Made by a program: the position numbers and the translations under genes. A model generated the notes under the pieces. The model was not told the origin of the DNA. It was given only the letters and a program-made list of their open reading frames with translations, and did no database searches. From Paenisporosarcina sp. HGH0030 (GTDB taxonomy: Bacteria > Bacillota > Bacilli > Bacillales_A > Planococcaceae), in contig NZ_KE150422.1 in assembly GCF_000411295.1 (NCBI RefSeq), positions 468,618 through 523,848 of the forward strand: a DNA stretch of 55,231 nucleotides, written 5' to 3'. Positions 8,874 through 17,745 of the stretch are shown one piece after another. Each line of letters opens with the position of its first letter. The stretch's first letter is position 1.

Positions 8874-9701
8874 TTATTTCCAAAAGTCGTCAAAGACGGT
8901 TATTGGTAAATGTCTTTTGTGTTGAGAGCGTAAATAATAATTTTCCAATTTTTCTCGTGGTTCAGAAAGAATTTCTCGGCCTTCTAAATAATCATCAATT
9001 TGATCATAAGTTATACCAAGTGCAATCTCATCCGGTAATGCCGGTCGATCTTCCTCCAAATCAGCAGTTGGAATCTTCGTATACAAATGTTCAGGACTGC
9101 CCAAAGCTTTTAACATTTGCTTGCCTTGACGTTTATTTAATCTGAATAACGGGACTAAATCTGCGCCACCATCCCCAAATTTTGTATAAAATCCTGTGAT
9201 GGCTTCAGCACCATGATCCGTTCCGAGAACGACCGCACTGTGCATCGCTGCTATTGAATATTGAACTTTCATTCTCTCACGTGCTTTTTCATTGCCTTTG
9301 GCAAAATCGGAAAGAGTGATTCCAGATGCATCAAGTGTACGTTTGCTGGCATCGACCGCTTCCTTAATATTTACCGTATAAATTTTTGATGGTTGAATGA
9401 AATCCAGTGCATCTTGACAATCGTCTTCATCAAACTGTACGCCATATGGCAGCCGTACTGCAATGAATGAGTAGGCTTCAGTTCCCGCTTCTTCATTTAA
9501 TTCATTCACGGCCATTTGTGCCAGTTTACCTGTAAGTGTAGAATCCTGTCCGCCTGAAATCCCAAGCACCATTCCTTTAAGGAATGGATGCTTTGTTAAA
9601 TAGCTTTTCATAAAATCAATCGACGTCCGAATTTCTTCCTGGGGCTCAATCGATGGTTTAACTTTCAATTCTTCTATAATTGTCTGCTGTAAGTTTGTCA
9701 T
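8874..9701 (-). CDS. nadE: NH3-dependent NAD+ synthetase
   Basis: Amidates nicotinic acid adenine dinucleotide to NAD+ using ATP and ammonia. The 275-residue chain has the N-type ATP pyrophosphatase loop [12 protein letters not shown] near residue 48, the conserved [19 protein letters not shown] region near 165 and the C-terminal KR.LPI. segment. Length is that of the ammonia-type enzyme, with no glutaminase domain. The start follows GAGGAGG closely. It lies 12 bases after pncB, forming a Preiss-Handler salvage operon. Confidence 0.96.
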   Translation of the reverse strand: MTNLQQTIIEELKVKPSIEPQEEIRTSIDFMKSYLTKHPFLKGMVLGISGGQDSTLTGKLAQMAVNELNEEAGTEAYSFIAVRLPYGVQFDEDDCQDALDFIQPSKIYTVNIKEAVDASKRTLDASGITLSDFAKGNEKARERMKVQYSIAAMHSAVVLGTDHGAEAITGFYTKFGDGGADLVPLFRLNKRQGKQMLKALGSPEHLYTKIPTADLEEDRPALPDEIALGITYDQIDDYLEGREILSEPREKLENYYLRSQHKRHLPITVFDDFWK

Positions 9702-9713
9702 GATAGCGCCTCC

Positions 9714-11183
9714 TCAAGCATAATGCATTCGGTCGACCATTTCTTGAACTTCCTGGATATTCCGCATCTTGTTATCCCAACATTTTTGACTTAAATCCAC
9801 TGGATATTCTTCTGGATTTAATGAACGTTTATACTCATCCCAAAGCAGTTCCAAGTTCGTCGATGCATAATCACGCATTTCAAACAAAGTTGGATTTGAA
9901 TAGATGATTTGTCCATTTTCAATAACTTTTGTATGAAGATCTTTAGCTTCAAAGTTAGTCACGAATTTAGACACAAATGTATGAACTGGGTGAAACATTT
10001 TCAAGCGCTTTTCATGGGTTGGATCTTCATCAAACATTGTGATGTAATCGCCTTCTGCTTTTCCATTTTCACGATCAATAATCCGATACAATTTTTTCCG
10101 ACCAGGTGTCGTGACCTTTTCAGTTGTAGAAGAAATTTTAATTGTATCTTCCATCACACCTTTATCACTCTCGATTGATACAATTTTGTATACTGCTCCA
10201 AGGGCTGGTTGGTCATAAGCTGTAATTAATTTTGTACCAATTCCCCACATATCCACTTTTGCGCCCTGTGCTTTTAAGTTTAAGATTGTATATTCGTCTA
10301 AATCGTTTGATACAACAATTTTCGCTTCTGTAAATCCGGCTTCGTCGAGCATTTTGCGCGCCTCTTTAGAAAGGAAAGCAATGTCACCGCTATCCAGACG
10401 AATGCCAATGAAATTGATTTTATCCCCAAGCTCTTTCGCCACTTGAATAGCCGTTGGTACACCAATTTTCAATGTATTGTATGTATCTACGAGGAACACA
10501 CAATCATTATGGCGTTTTGCATAAGCATGAAAAGCCTCATATTCGCTTTTGTATGCTTGTACTAGAGAATGTGCATGGGTTCCTGCAACTGGAATGCCGA
10601 ACTTTTTACCAGCCCGCACATTACTCGTCGCTTCTAGTCCACCGATGACGGCAGCACGTGCGCCCCAAATTGCCGCATCCATTTCCTGTGCCCGACGTGT
10701 ACCAAATTCCATCACGGTATCAGTTTTTACAATTTGTTTAATTCGACTGGCTTTCGTCGCAATCAGCGTTTGGTAATTGACGATGTTCAGGAGTGCAGTT
10801 TCAATCAATTGCGCTTCCACGAGTGGAGCCTCTATACGAATGATTGGCTCATTGGCAAAAACAAGTTCACCTTCCACCATGGAATAAACGTTACCTGTAA
10901 AACGGACCTCGCGTAAATAACTGATAAAATCTTCCTTGTACCCCAGCTCATCCTGCAAATACGCTAAATCACTATCGGAGAAATGAAACTCCCGGAGAAA
11001 ATCCAGTACTCGCTCTAGTCCCGCAAAAATGGCATAACCATTGCCAAATGGAAGCTTGCGGAAAAACAACTCAAAAACCGCTTTTCTGTTATGTATTCCG
11101 TCAGCCCAGTAGGCCTCCGCCATATTGATTTGATATAAGTCTGTATGTAATGCAAGTCCATCATCAGCATATCTTGAAGTCAT
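9714..11183 (-). CDS. pncB: Nicotinate phosphoribosyltransferase
   Basis: Makes nicotinate mononucleotide from nicotinate and PRPP, first step of the Preiss-Handler pathway. About 489 residues, usual for the Bacillus enzyme; HTDLYQINMAEAYW near the start, FGTRRAQ and GTHAHS, and IRLDSGD are family motifs. Several starts are possible: ATG at 11207, 11186 or 11183. I prefer 11183 since GAAGAAGG stands seven bases before it and a TATACT box at about 11216 would start transcription too close to the first candidate. It is first in an operon with nadE. Confidence 0.93.
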   Translation of the reverse strand: MTSRYADDGLALHTDLYQINMAEAYWADGIHNRKAVFELFFRKLPFGNGYAIFAGLERVLDFLREFHFSDSDLAYLQDELGYKEDFISYLREVRFTGNVYSMVEGELVFANEPIIRIEAPLVEAQLIETALLNIVNYQTLIATKASRIKQIVKTDTVMEFGTRRAQEMDAAIWGARAAVIGGLEATSNVRAGKKFGIPVAGTHAHSLVQAYKSEYEAFHAYAKRHNDCVFLVDTYNTLKIGVPTAIQVAKELGDKINFIGIRLDSGDIAFLSKEARKMLDEAGFTEAKIVVSNDLDEYTILNLKAQGAKVDMWGIGTKLITAYDQPALGAVYKIVSIESDKGVMEDTIKISSTTEKVTTPGRKKLYRIIDRENGKAEGDYITMFDEDPTHEKRLKMFHPVHTFVSKFVTNFEAKDLHTKVIENGQIIYSNPTLFEMRDYASTNLELLWDEYKRSLNPEEYPVDLSQKCWDNKMRNIQEVQEMVDRMHYA

Positions 11184-11255
11184 CATTAAACCTTCTTCCA
11201 CGATCATAATAGTCCTTAGTATACACCATTTACCCGAAATCTTATCTTCTCTAAC

Positions 11256-11288
11256 AAAAACGCAAACCAATTGTGAAATTGGTTTGCG
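11256..11288 (-). terminator. Terminator of the 67-residue protein gene
   Basis: A perfect 12-bp inverted repeat (CGCAAACCAATT at 11261-11272 and its complement at 11277-11288) with a 4-nt loop is followed on the minus strand by five T. Confidence 0.85.
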
Positions 11289-11296
11289 TTGATAAA

Positions 11297-11500
11297 TTAT
11301 GTACCCATTTTTCTACGTGTATTGCTCACTTTTTTGGTTTGTTGACTTTGCATTTTTTTCGCTGATTGCGTTGAATTTCCTTTGGCATTGTTTTCATTCG
11401 ATTGGTTTTTCTTCGCTTCCAACTGCTTTTGCATCGCTTCTTTTAGACTCATTTTTTTCTTCGGTGCTTCTTGCGGGTTGTTTTCGTTGTTTTCTGTCAT
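11297..11500 (-). CDS. Small highly charged protein of unknown function
   Basis: 67 residues, very rich in Lys, Asn, Gln and Glu and with no hydrophobic core, so probably disordered and cytoplasmic. A Lys-rich stretch (PKKKMSLKEAMQKQLEAKK) could form a helix. The ATG at 11500 follows AAGGAGG, and a strong terminator follows the stop, which supports a real gene. I do not recognise the family. The longer frame upstream of 11500 has no ribosome site. Confidence 0.7.
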   Translation of the reverse strand: MTENNENNPQEAPKKKMSLKEAMQKQLEAKKNQSNENNAKGNSTQSAKKMQSQQTKKVSNTRRKMGT

Positions 11501-11685
11501 GTAATTTCCTCCTTCGGAGAGATATAATTGGTCTTTGCTTCTCTTCATTATACTCGAAATACGGCCAATACTGGAAATTTTCTATCGTCATTTTCATTAT
11601 TTCCATCATATTAAGACAATGAACCCTCACTTATTCTTTTTGATGCCTGGTATGCATACAATTTGATACAAGGAGGTTGTTCATT

Positions 11686-12051
11686 TTGAAAGGTAAAAAA
11701 TTTGATTGGCTGCCTGTTATCTTGCTTTCTTTAGTTGCTCAATTTTTCATTCTGCAATTTTTACTATTCATAGAAATTAAGCTATTGCACGCCATGTCAT
11801 ACGAATTACTCGTGAAAATCAATTTTTTCGTTATCGCGCTTAGTGGCGGGTTAGTGGCGATGCGCTATTATATTAAATCATCTCCACACATCGGTGGTAT
11901 TTGTGGAGCTCTCTTCATCATATTAAGTGAATTTTACAGCCGACATTTTTCAATTGATTTAACCGTCATCTTTGTTATGCTTATTGCCTATCTTGCAGGC
12001 TACATCGGTTCGATCTTACAAACAAACAATAGCTTGTTCAAACGTACCTGA
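11686..12051 (+). CDS. Four-helix membrane protein of unknown function
   Basis: 121 residues with four clear hydrophobic segments (about 7-30, 40-60, 65-85, 90-110) and short charged ends. Starts at TTG 11686, nine bases after AAGGAGG; another TTG nine bases upstream overlaps the ribosome site. It may belong to the small YrzE/TIGR04086-like membrane proteins, but I cannot confirm this by eye. It is a single gene, divergent from the 67-residue protein and convergent with exoA, sharing a hairpin with the latter. Confidence 0.7.
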   Translation: MKGKKFDWLPVILLSLVAQFFILQFLLFIEIKLLHAMSYELLVKINFFVIALSGGLVAMRYYIKSSPHIGGICGALFIILSEFYSRHFSIDLTVIFVMLIAYLAGYIGSILQTNNSLFKRT

Positions 12052-12077
12052 TAACATATTCCTGCATAACAAATATT

Positions 12078-12117
12078 AAAGCCTATCACAAGTTCAATGA
12101 ACTCATGAAAGGCTTTT
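12078..12117. terminator. Bidirectional hairpin between membrane protein gene and exoA
   Basis: AAAGCCT and AGGCTTT flank an inner AGTTCA/TGAACT pairing, with T run on the plus side. It overlaps the exoA stop codon. The inner sequence recurs in the hairpin at 40811-40857. Confidence 0.75.
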
Positions 12118-12875
12118 TACATGTCTGCTACTTCCAATATGATTGGGCAATGATCGCTACCAAGTATTTGAGGATGAATATACGAATCTTGGAGTCTGTT
12201 TTCAAGTCTATTGGATGCTATGAAGTAATCAATGCGCCATCCAATATTACGTTCTCTCACTTTACTCATGTATGACCACCACGTATAGGCCCCTTCTGTA
12301 TCAGGATAAAAGTAGCGGAATGTATCGGTGAACCCTTCTTGAAGCAGTGCGGTCATCTTGCCACGTTCTTCCACTGTAAAGCCAGAATTCCCTCTATTTG
12401 TTTTGGGATTTTTGAGATCAATATCTTCGTGTGCCACATTTAAATCCCCACACATAATCACGGGTTTGATTTGGTCGAGTTGCTGTAAGTAGGTACGCAT
12501 TTCATCTTCCCACTCCAAGCGATAGGGAAGTCTTGTTAAATCCCGCTTGGCATTCGGCGTATAGACGTTCACTAAATAAAACTGTTCATATTCCAAGGTG
12601 AGAATTCTCCCCTCCGCTTCTTCACTCAGGTCCCCTACTCCGTATCTGACGGATAGCGGCTTTTTCTTAGTAAATACGGCGGTACCAGAGTAGCCTTTTT
12701 TCACTGCATAATTCCAGTATTGTTCGTATCCTTCTAGATGCAATTCTATTTGACCAGCCTGCAACTTTGTCTCCTGCAGACAAAATATATCAGCATTTAC
12801 TTGTTGAAAATACTCGAGAAATCCTTTTTTCACACAAGCTCGAATGCCATTTACGTTCCACGAAACTATTTTCAT
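12117..12875 (-). CDS. exoA: Exodeoxyribonuclease III / AP endonuclease
   Basis: 252 residues of the ExoIII (Xth) family, which cuts DNA at abasic sites and removes 3' blocks in base excision repair. Catalytic motifs are visible: SWNVNGIRA at the start, LQETKL near 34, CGDLNVAH near 145 and the terminal SDHCPI. The start at 12875 follows AAGGAG. It is a single gene, convergent with the small membrane protein. Confidence 0.96.
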   Translation of the reverse strand: MKIVSWNVNGIRACVKKGFLEYFQQVNADIFCLQETKLQAGQIELHLEGYEQYWNYAVKKGYSGTAVFTKKKPLSVRYGVGDLSEEAEGRILTLEYEQFYLVNVYTPNAKRDLTRLPYRLEWEDEMRTYLQQLDQIKPVIMCGDLNVAHEDIDLKNPKTNRGNSGFTVEERGKMTALLQEGFTDTFRYFYPDTEGAYTWWSYMSKVRERNIGWRIDYFIASNRLENRLQDSYIHPQILGSDHCPIILEVADM

Positions 12876-12985
12876 CCTTTATTACTCCTTTTTGATGGCA
12901 CTAAATCTATGAATAACTATATCAAACACTTTAGCTATCACCAAAAAGACAGACTTATAAAGAAAAAACCTTCCGAAAACCACAA

Positions 12986-13031
12986 TAAAAAGGTGATGCG
13001 GAAATGTTATCGAACTCCTGCATCACCTTTC
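12986..13031 (-). terminator. Terminator of the kinase-like gene
   Basis: AAAGGTGATGC (minus strand) pairs with GCATCACCTTT about 20 bases on and is followed by T-rich sequence; it lies 40 bases past the stop at 13073. Confidence 0.75.
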
Positions 13032-13072
13032 TATGGTTACTTATTATTTCTATAGTAAATCGGGTTACGTTA

Positions 13073-13657
13073 TTACTCCTTGCTTTCATCCATCAATTTT
13101 TTCCATTCCCCATATAATTCCGGATCCATTTCCTTCAACTGATACAGGAACGTGTCCAGCAGCTTTAATTTTTTGAGGGCACGAAAGAAACGAATTGGCC
13201 ACTCTTGTTGTATTTTCAATGAATTCACATGGTCTACCACTTTGATTTCTCCAACATCGGTTACGAATAAATGGCCTATACTGGCATCGATTCTGGTAAA
13301 ACCGATCCTTTTCATTTCCTTGAATATATAAACCAGTTGTTTGGCGATTGGTTCCGAGATGCTGAGGTGCGAATTCAGATAATCCTCCAAAGGTTGACCC
13401 TTGATGTATTCCATAACAATATAATTCGAGCCGACTTCGAAAACCTTGGGAACAATTGAGGAGACCTTCCCTGCATACAGTGTTTTGCTCTCTCTCAGAC
13501 AGTGTCGTTTTTTTGCATATATCTTTAAGCATCGGTCATCAGAAAGTTTGAAAACAGCTCCCTGCATTCCTTTACCGATCAATTCGTAATTGGTCGGGTT
13601 TTTAATTTTCAAGCCTTTATTTGTTTTTTTTATAGTGATTTTGTGAAAGTCGTCCAC
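13073..13657 (-). CDS. Serine/threonine kinase-like protein (YrzF-like)
   Basis: 194 residues, a reduced protein kinase fold. A glycine-rich loop GKGMQGAVFKL (near 28), a following Lys in CLKIYAKK, the hinge VMEYIKG and a catalytic-loop-like RIDASIGHLFV (near 122) can be seen. The canonical HRD and DFG are replaced: the Asp of RIDAS and the VVDHVN motif stand in their place. It resembles B. subtilis YrzF, a predicted kinase of unknown target. Starts with GTG at 13657, eight bases after AAGGA. Whether it is active is open. Confidence 0.75.
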   Translation of the reverse strand: MDDFHKITIKKTNKGLKIKNPTNYELIGKGMQGAVFKLSDDRCLKIYAKKRHCLRESKTLYAGKVSSIVPKVFEVGSNYIVMEYIKGQPLEDYLNSHLSISEPIAKQLVYIFKEMKRIGFTRIDASIGHLFVTDVGEIKVVDHVNSLKIQQEWPIRFFRALKKLKLLDTFLYQLKEMDPELYGEWKKLMDESKE

Positions 13658-13978
13658 ATTTTCATTCCTTTTTTCTAAATTATTGTGCGATAGATTCTTA
13701 CGTCACGGCAATTGTCTTTTGGCTGGAGCTTAGAAGGACCGAACCATTGACCTCAATGACGTTTCCGTTCTTCCTCATTTTTAGTCTTTCAATAATACTT
13801 TAATGTCCTTTTCCTCTTAATAAAACACTTCCTTTGGATTACCAGTTCGTAATAAATCACGGCATGTTTCCTCAAAAATTTTATCAATGCATATACTACT
13901 GAAGATGCTTTTTTGTCTAAACCTCCCGGCTCACCTTCACTTCAATTGAACAAACAGAATAAGATAATAGTGTCATAA
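13658..13978. other. Non-coding stretch of 321 bases
   Basis: No gene, RNA or repeat recognised. A possible weak rightward promoter (TTGAAC near 13947, TAGTGT near 13969) sits right in front of the HAD-like gene, which would leave that gene's first ATG almost without a leader. Confidence 0.4.
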
Positions 13979-15985
13979 ATGGAAGACGGTATTTATACGA
14001 CTGTTATTTGCTTAAATGTGCCACGGGCAACCGTTGGGTTATTCCTGCTCAAGAAATTCCAATGTGTAAAAGGAGGAATATTTATAGATGCATTACCATT
14101 TAATCCAAAAGAGAAACTAAAGTTGCCATATTTAGATGGCTCGGAGTCGAAAATAATAAGCCGACCAAAAGCACTTGATTTTGCAAGAAATATGTTAGAA
14201 TACGAGGTTATTTCGTTTGATGTATTTGACACTTTGTTATTAAGACCGTTTGCCCAACCTCATCATCTTTTCATGATATTAGGGGAAAAACATAGCTGTG
14301 TGAATTTTATGGCTATACGAAGGGAAGCGGAAAAGGAAGCGCGTAATCAAGCAAAAGGAAAAAAAGGAATTAGCGAAGTAACAATATATGATATTTACGA
14401 ACAAGTTGAGTTAAGAACAGGAATTGATAAACAATATGGCGTGCAGTTAGAGTTACAAACAGAATTAGAGTTTTGTTTTGCTAATCCCTATATGAAAGAT
14501 GTTTTTGAAATACTTAAGTCCCAAAATAAAAAAATAATTGCTATTTCCGATATGTATTTAACAAAGTCAATGATTGAACAATTGTTGGAGAACTCAGGTT
14601 TTAGTGGTTTTTTTGACGTTTTTGTTTCCTGTGAGAACCATTGCAGTAAACGCGATAAACAATTATTCAATATAGCTTTAACAAAATTAGGCAAGGATTT
14701 GAGTATGGTACACGTCGGGGCGAATTATGAATCAGATATAAAAAGCGCTCAAGAAATAGGCATAGAGGCAAGATATTACAATAACGTTCATGAGACTGGA
14801 AATCAATACCGCCCAGACGATATGTCCGAACTAATTGCTTCCACATACAGTGGAATTGTTAATACTCATTTGCATAATGGTATTAAGCAATATACTCCTC
14901 ATTATGAATATGGTTTCATTTATGGTGGTTTGTATATATTGGGCTACTGCAAATGGATTTATGATTATGCAAAACAAAATAATATAGATAAAATATTGTT
15001 TCTTTCAAGAGACGGAGACATTTATAGGAAAGTATTTAATTTTCTTTTCACTGATATGGATACTGAATATGTTTACTGGTCTCGAATTGCTAATGCGAAA
15101 TATACAATAGAAAAAAACCGATATGATTTCTTGAAACGAATGGTTCAACACAAAGCAAAAAGTGCATTAGGAATTACAATCAAAGGTCTGTTTGAGTCCT
15201 TGGAGTTAGAGGAATTATTTAGTTTGTTGACTCAGCATGACCTAAAAGAAGACGATAAGATTCATAAAGGAAATGTAAAATTAATTCAATCGTTTTTAGT
15301 GAAAAATTGGGCAACTGTTGTGAAAAAACTAACTGAAGATCATGCAATTGTAAAAGAGTATTTTATGAATATAATTCAAGGAAGTAAAAAAGTTGCGGTA
15401 GTTGATGTTGGCTGGGTTGGATCTGGGGGGGCAGGGATTAAATATTTGATTGAACAAAAATGGAAGTTAAATTGTGAAGTTCACAGTTTAGTAGCCGCTT
15501 GTAGACACTCGAACCACACAGGTAATCTAAGCCAGATCATGAAGAAAGAAATAGGAGTTTACATTTTTTCTAGAATGCTTAACAGAAATTTATACGATAC
15601 ACACACAAGTACTAAACATAATAATGTATTTTTCGAGTTATTTACGCAGGCTTGCTATCCTTCATTCTCCGGCTTTAAGAGAACTGAAGACGGATATAAA
15701 TTACTATTTGATGTCCCAGAAGTTGAAAACTATAAGATTATTGAACAAATTCATCAAGGTATTTATGATTTTGTAAAGTTATATAAGAAGACGTTTTCGA
15801 ATTATGAGTATCTCTTTAACATATCTGGGTACGATGCGTATTTACCATTCAGAATGATCATAAGAGACCTTCGATTTATAAGGGAAAATTTTGGTGACTT
15901 GAGTTTTTCCAGAGGAGTAATTGCGGATACTGAAAATCAATCTTTCGAAACATTAAATGACATAATGGATCAGGCTAATCTATAA
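13979..15985 (+). CDS. HAD-superfamily (COG5610-like) protein of a surface-polysaccharide type
   Basis: 668 residues. A HAD domain occupies about 77-250: motif I ISFDVFDTLLLRP, motif II AISDMYL, Lys in SKRDKQLF and motif IV VGANYESDI. The second half (about 300-660) carries ILFLSRDGDIYRK and VAVVDVGWVGSGG, as in large COG5610 proteins of capsule loci. The nucleophile Asp is present, so phosphatase or phosphotransferase activity is plausible; the substrate is unknown. The start is doubtful: ATG 13979 has no ribosome site, and the AAAGGAGG at 14068 points only to an out-of-frame ATG. The N-terminal 40 residues look unlike the family. Strongly A+T-rich and 55 bases before a glycosyltransferase-like gene. 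Confidence 0.75.
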   Translation: MEDGIYTTVICLNVPRATVGLFLLKKFQCVKGGIFIDALPFNPKEKLKLPYLDGSESKIISRPKALDFARNMLEYEVISFDVFDTLLLRPFAQPHHLFMILGEKHSCVNFMAIRREAEKEARNQAKGKKGISEVTIYDIYEQVELRTGIDKQYGVQLELQTELEFCFANPYMKDVFEILKSQNKKIIAISDMYLTKSMIEQLLENSGFSGFFDVFVSCENHCSKRDKQLFNIALTKLGKDLSMVHVGANYESDIKSAQEIGIEARYYNNVHETGNQYRPDDMSELIASTYSGIVNTHLHNGIKQYTPHYEYGFIYGGLYILGYCKWIYDYAKQNNIDKILFLSRDGDIYRKVFNFLFTDMDTEYVYWSRIANAKYTIEKNRYDFLKRMVQHKAKSALGITIKGLFESLELEELFSLLTQHDLKEDDKIHKGNVKLIQSFLVKNWATVVKKLTEDHAIVKEYFMNIIQGSKKVAVVDVGWVGSGGAGIKYLIEQKWKLNCEVHSLVAACRHSNHTGNLSQIMKKEIGVYIFSRMLNRNLYDTHTSTKHNNVFFELFTQACYPSFSGFKRTEDGYKLLFDVPEVENYKIIEQIHQGIYDFVKLYKKTFSNYEYLFNISGYDAYLPFRMIIRDLRFIRENFGDLSFSRGVIADTENQSFETLNDIMDQANL

Positions 15986-16040
15986 GTCTACTAATTAAGC
16001 AGAAATATGTTTTTTACAATTTAGATTCGGAGTGAACATC

Positions 16041-17528
16041 ATGATTTTGTACCATGTAGTTACAATTCATCAATTGTTACACTGCATCATATATAAAGAA
16101 CTTTTTCATAAAGAACAGGTTTGTTACATTCTATTATCAGATTCAATTAAAGAAAAATTCCCACAGTTTAAGGAAATGGAAGGTCTCTTTTTTGATAAAA
16201 TCTTTTTTTTAAATACCCACGAATTAGATACCGAAAAAAATAATTATGTAATTGAAAAATATCTTGTGGAAAATAAGATTAATCCCCACGAATTTACTGA
16301 AATAATTGTAGAGAGCCCGGATAGTATTTTTGGAATTTATTTGATTGAAAAAGAAATTAATTTCACTTCCTTGGAAGATGGCAGCGGATACGATAGAAAG
16401 AATCAGATAATCACTAAGAAAATAGGAAACTTCAACAAAAGAATCATAGAATTCGATGAACCTAACCTAGAACATTTTGATTTGATTGAAAGTATGGGTA
16501 GAATGGGTCGTAGTTTTCTTGATAAAGTTCTTGTATTTTTTGGTATCAATCAAAAGATTCAAATTAATAAAGATTCAACAATCTTATTAACAGAACTTCT
16601 CTCTAATTTTATAACTTACGAAGAACAAAAAAAAATATATCAACTAATGGTTGATTACTTCGTACCGGAACCGGAAACCAGGTTAGTGATATACCCCCAT
16701 CCTGATGATCTTATGTTCTATAATGGGATATTTCAGCAGGCAACTGTAATAAAAAAGGAGTTTCCATCTGAGTTAATTCCTTTTATTTTTAATGAAAAAC
16801 CGAAAACAGTAATGACTATAACTCCCCCTCGCATAAATAACATAATGGGTCATTTCGAAAATTGTATAAATTTTTCCATTGATTTTGAAAGGTATTTTAA
16901 TATTACACATCGTTATTATTGTGTTGTGAAGTTAATCAATGAGTTAGCGGCAGATTATGAAATTTATGAAATGAATACAGATAAACTGCTTCTGGAAAAT
17001 TTATTGAATTGTTCTGGAAATCAATTGTGCAGCAGTGTTATTAGTGTTAATAATTCGAGTCAAATTCCTCATAAAAGTATTGTTATAATTGATGATTTTA
17101 ACCATAATACTTTTCAGGAATCTAGAGAAATAAGTAATTTTATTAAATCAATTGATCACGAGTCTATTATCATCTTCATTAATTCCAATAAGGAGTATCT
17201 GTTCTATGATTTTCCTGACAAAGAAGTATTTGAGAGTATAGTGCCAGTTGAAATTAATCACAACAGTACAATTAATGAAATTGAACAATACTCAGAAATA
17301 TTTTTTGTTTATTCAAAAAGGAAGGATACAAGGACTATGATTAATCAACAGGAATTTGAAAAATCGCTGAGAAATTCAAACGAATTAATTAAAGTAAAAG
17401 CTTTATCAGAAGATCAGTTAAGAATAAAGATATTAGAAGGGATATTAGAAGCAACAGAAAAGAGATTGGAGCACTATATTAAACTGGAATCAGAACTGAG
17501 AGAAAAGTTGAATACTCGATCCAAATAA
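16041..17528 (+). CDS. Polysialyltransferase/GT52-like glycosyltransferase
   Basis: 495 residues. Residues 1-300 fit the GT52/polysialyltransferase type: SLEDGSGYD near 115, then YPHPDD near 220 and a following FPSELIPF, matching the family's HP motif and PSEL block. Residues 330-440 form a further alpha/beta region not obviously of that family, and the last 40 are charged and helical. Such enzymes polymerise or cap capsular sugars. Starts at ATG 16041, eight bases after GGAG; a GTG nine bases earlier overlaps it. It forms a likely operon with the HAD gene. Donor and acceptor sugars cannot be told; no sialic acid synthesis genes are in the window. Confidence 0.65.
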   Translation: MILYHVVTIHQLLHCIIYKELFHKEQVCYILLSDSIKEKFPQFKEMEGLFFDKIFFLNTHELDTEKNNYVIEKYLVENKINPHEFTEIIVESPDSIFGIYLIEKEINFTSLEDGSGYDRKNQIITKKIGNFNKRIIEFDEPNLEHFDLIESMGRMGRSFLDKVLVFFGINQKIQINKDSTILLTELLSNFITYEEQKKIYQLMVDYFVPEPETRLVIYPHPDDLMFYNGIFQQATVIKKEFPSELIPFIFNEKPKTVMTITPPRINNIMGHFENCINFSIDFERYFNITHRYYCVVKLINELAADYEIYEMNTDKLLLENLLNCSGNQLCSSVISVNNSSQIPHKSIVIIDDFNHNTFQESREISNFIKSIDHESIIIFINSNKEYLFYDFPDKEVFESIVPVEINHNSTINEIEQYSEIFFVYSKRKDTRTMINQQEFEKSLRNSNELIKVKALSEDQLRIKILEGILEATEKRLEHYIKLESELREKLNTRSK

Positions 17529-17690
17529 AATATTCCATTCATTCTTCCACATCTAAAATCCCCCTATTACCCTTGGTTAATTTTCTAAATTACTTTTTTG
17601 ATCCAATTCTGAATTGCAAATTCAAGAAATAAAAAAGAATACATCCATAAACTGAACAGTTTTATGAAAGGTCCTGCTACCTAGACAGCT

Positions 17691-17728
17691 AATAAGTGAC
17701 CTCGGAATTGTACCTGGGTCACTTTATT
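17691..17728. terminator. Inverted repeat between glycosyltransferase and ArsB-type genes
   Basis: AATAAGTGACC and GGTCACTTTATT flank a 15-nt loop in a convergent intergenic region. The T run is poor, so terminator function is likely but not certain. Confidence 0.45.
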
Positions 17729-17745
17729 AGGGGGTACATCGTATT

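Noticed and set aside
11261-11288. TTGTGAAATTGG near pncB as Rex operator
   Set aside because: It is the loop and arm of a terminator hairpin, and the second half-site does not fit.
11394-11630. 78-codon minus frame overlapping the 67-residue gene
   Set aside because: It runs through the other gene's ribosome site in another frame and has no start signal.
13086-13532. 148-codon minus frame inside the kinase-like gene
   Set aside because: Out-of-frame shadow of a gene with clear family motifs.
14068-14090. AAAGGAGG with ATG at 14088 as start of the HAD gene
   Set aside because: That ATG is out of frame and stops after about ten codons; no in-frame ATG, GTG or TTG lies near it.
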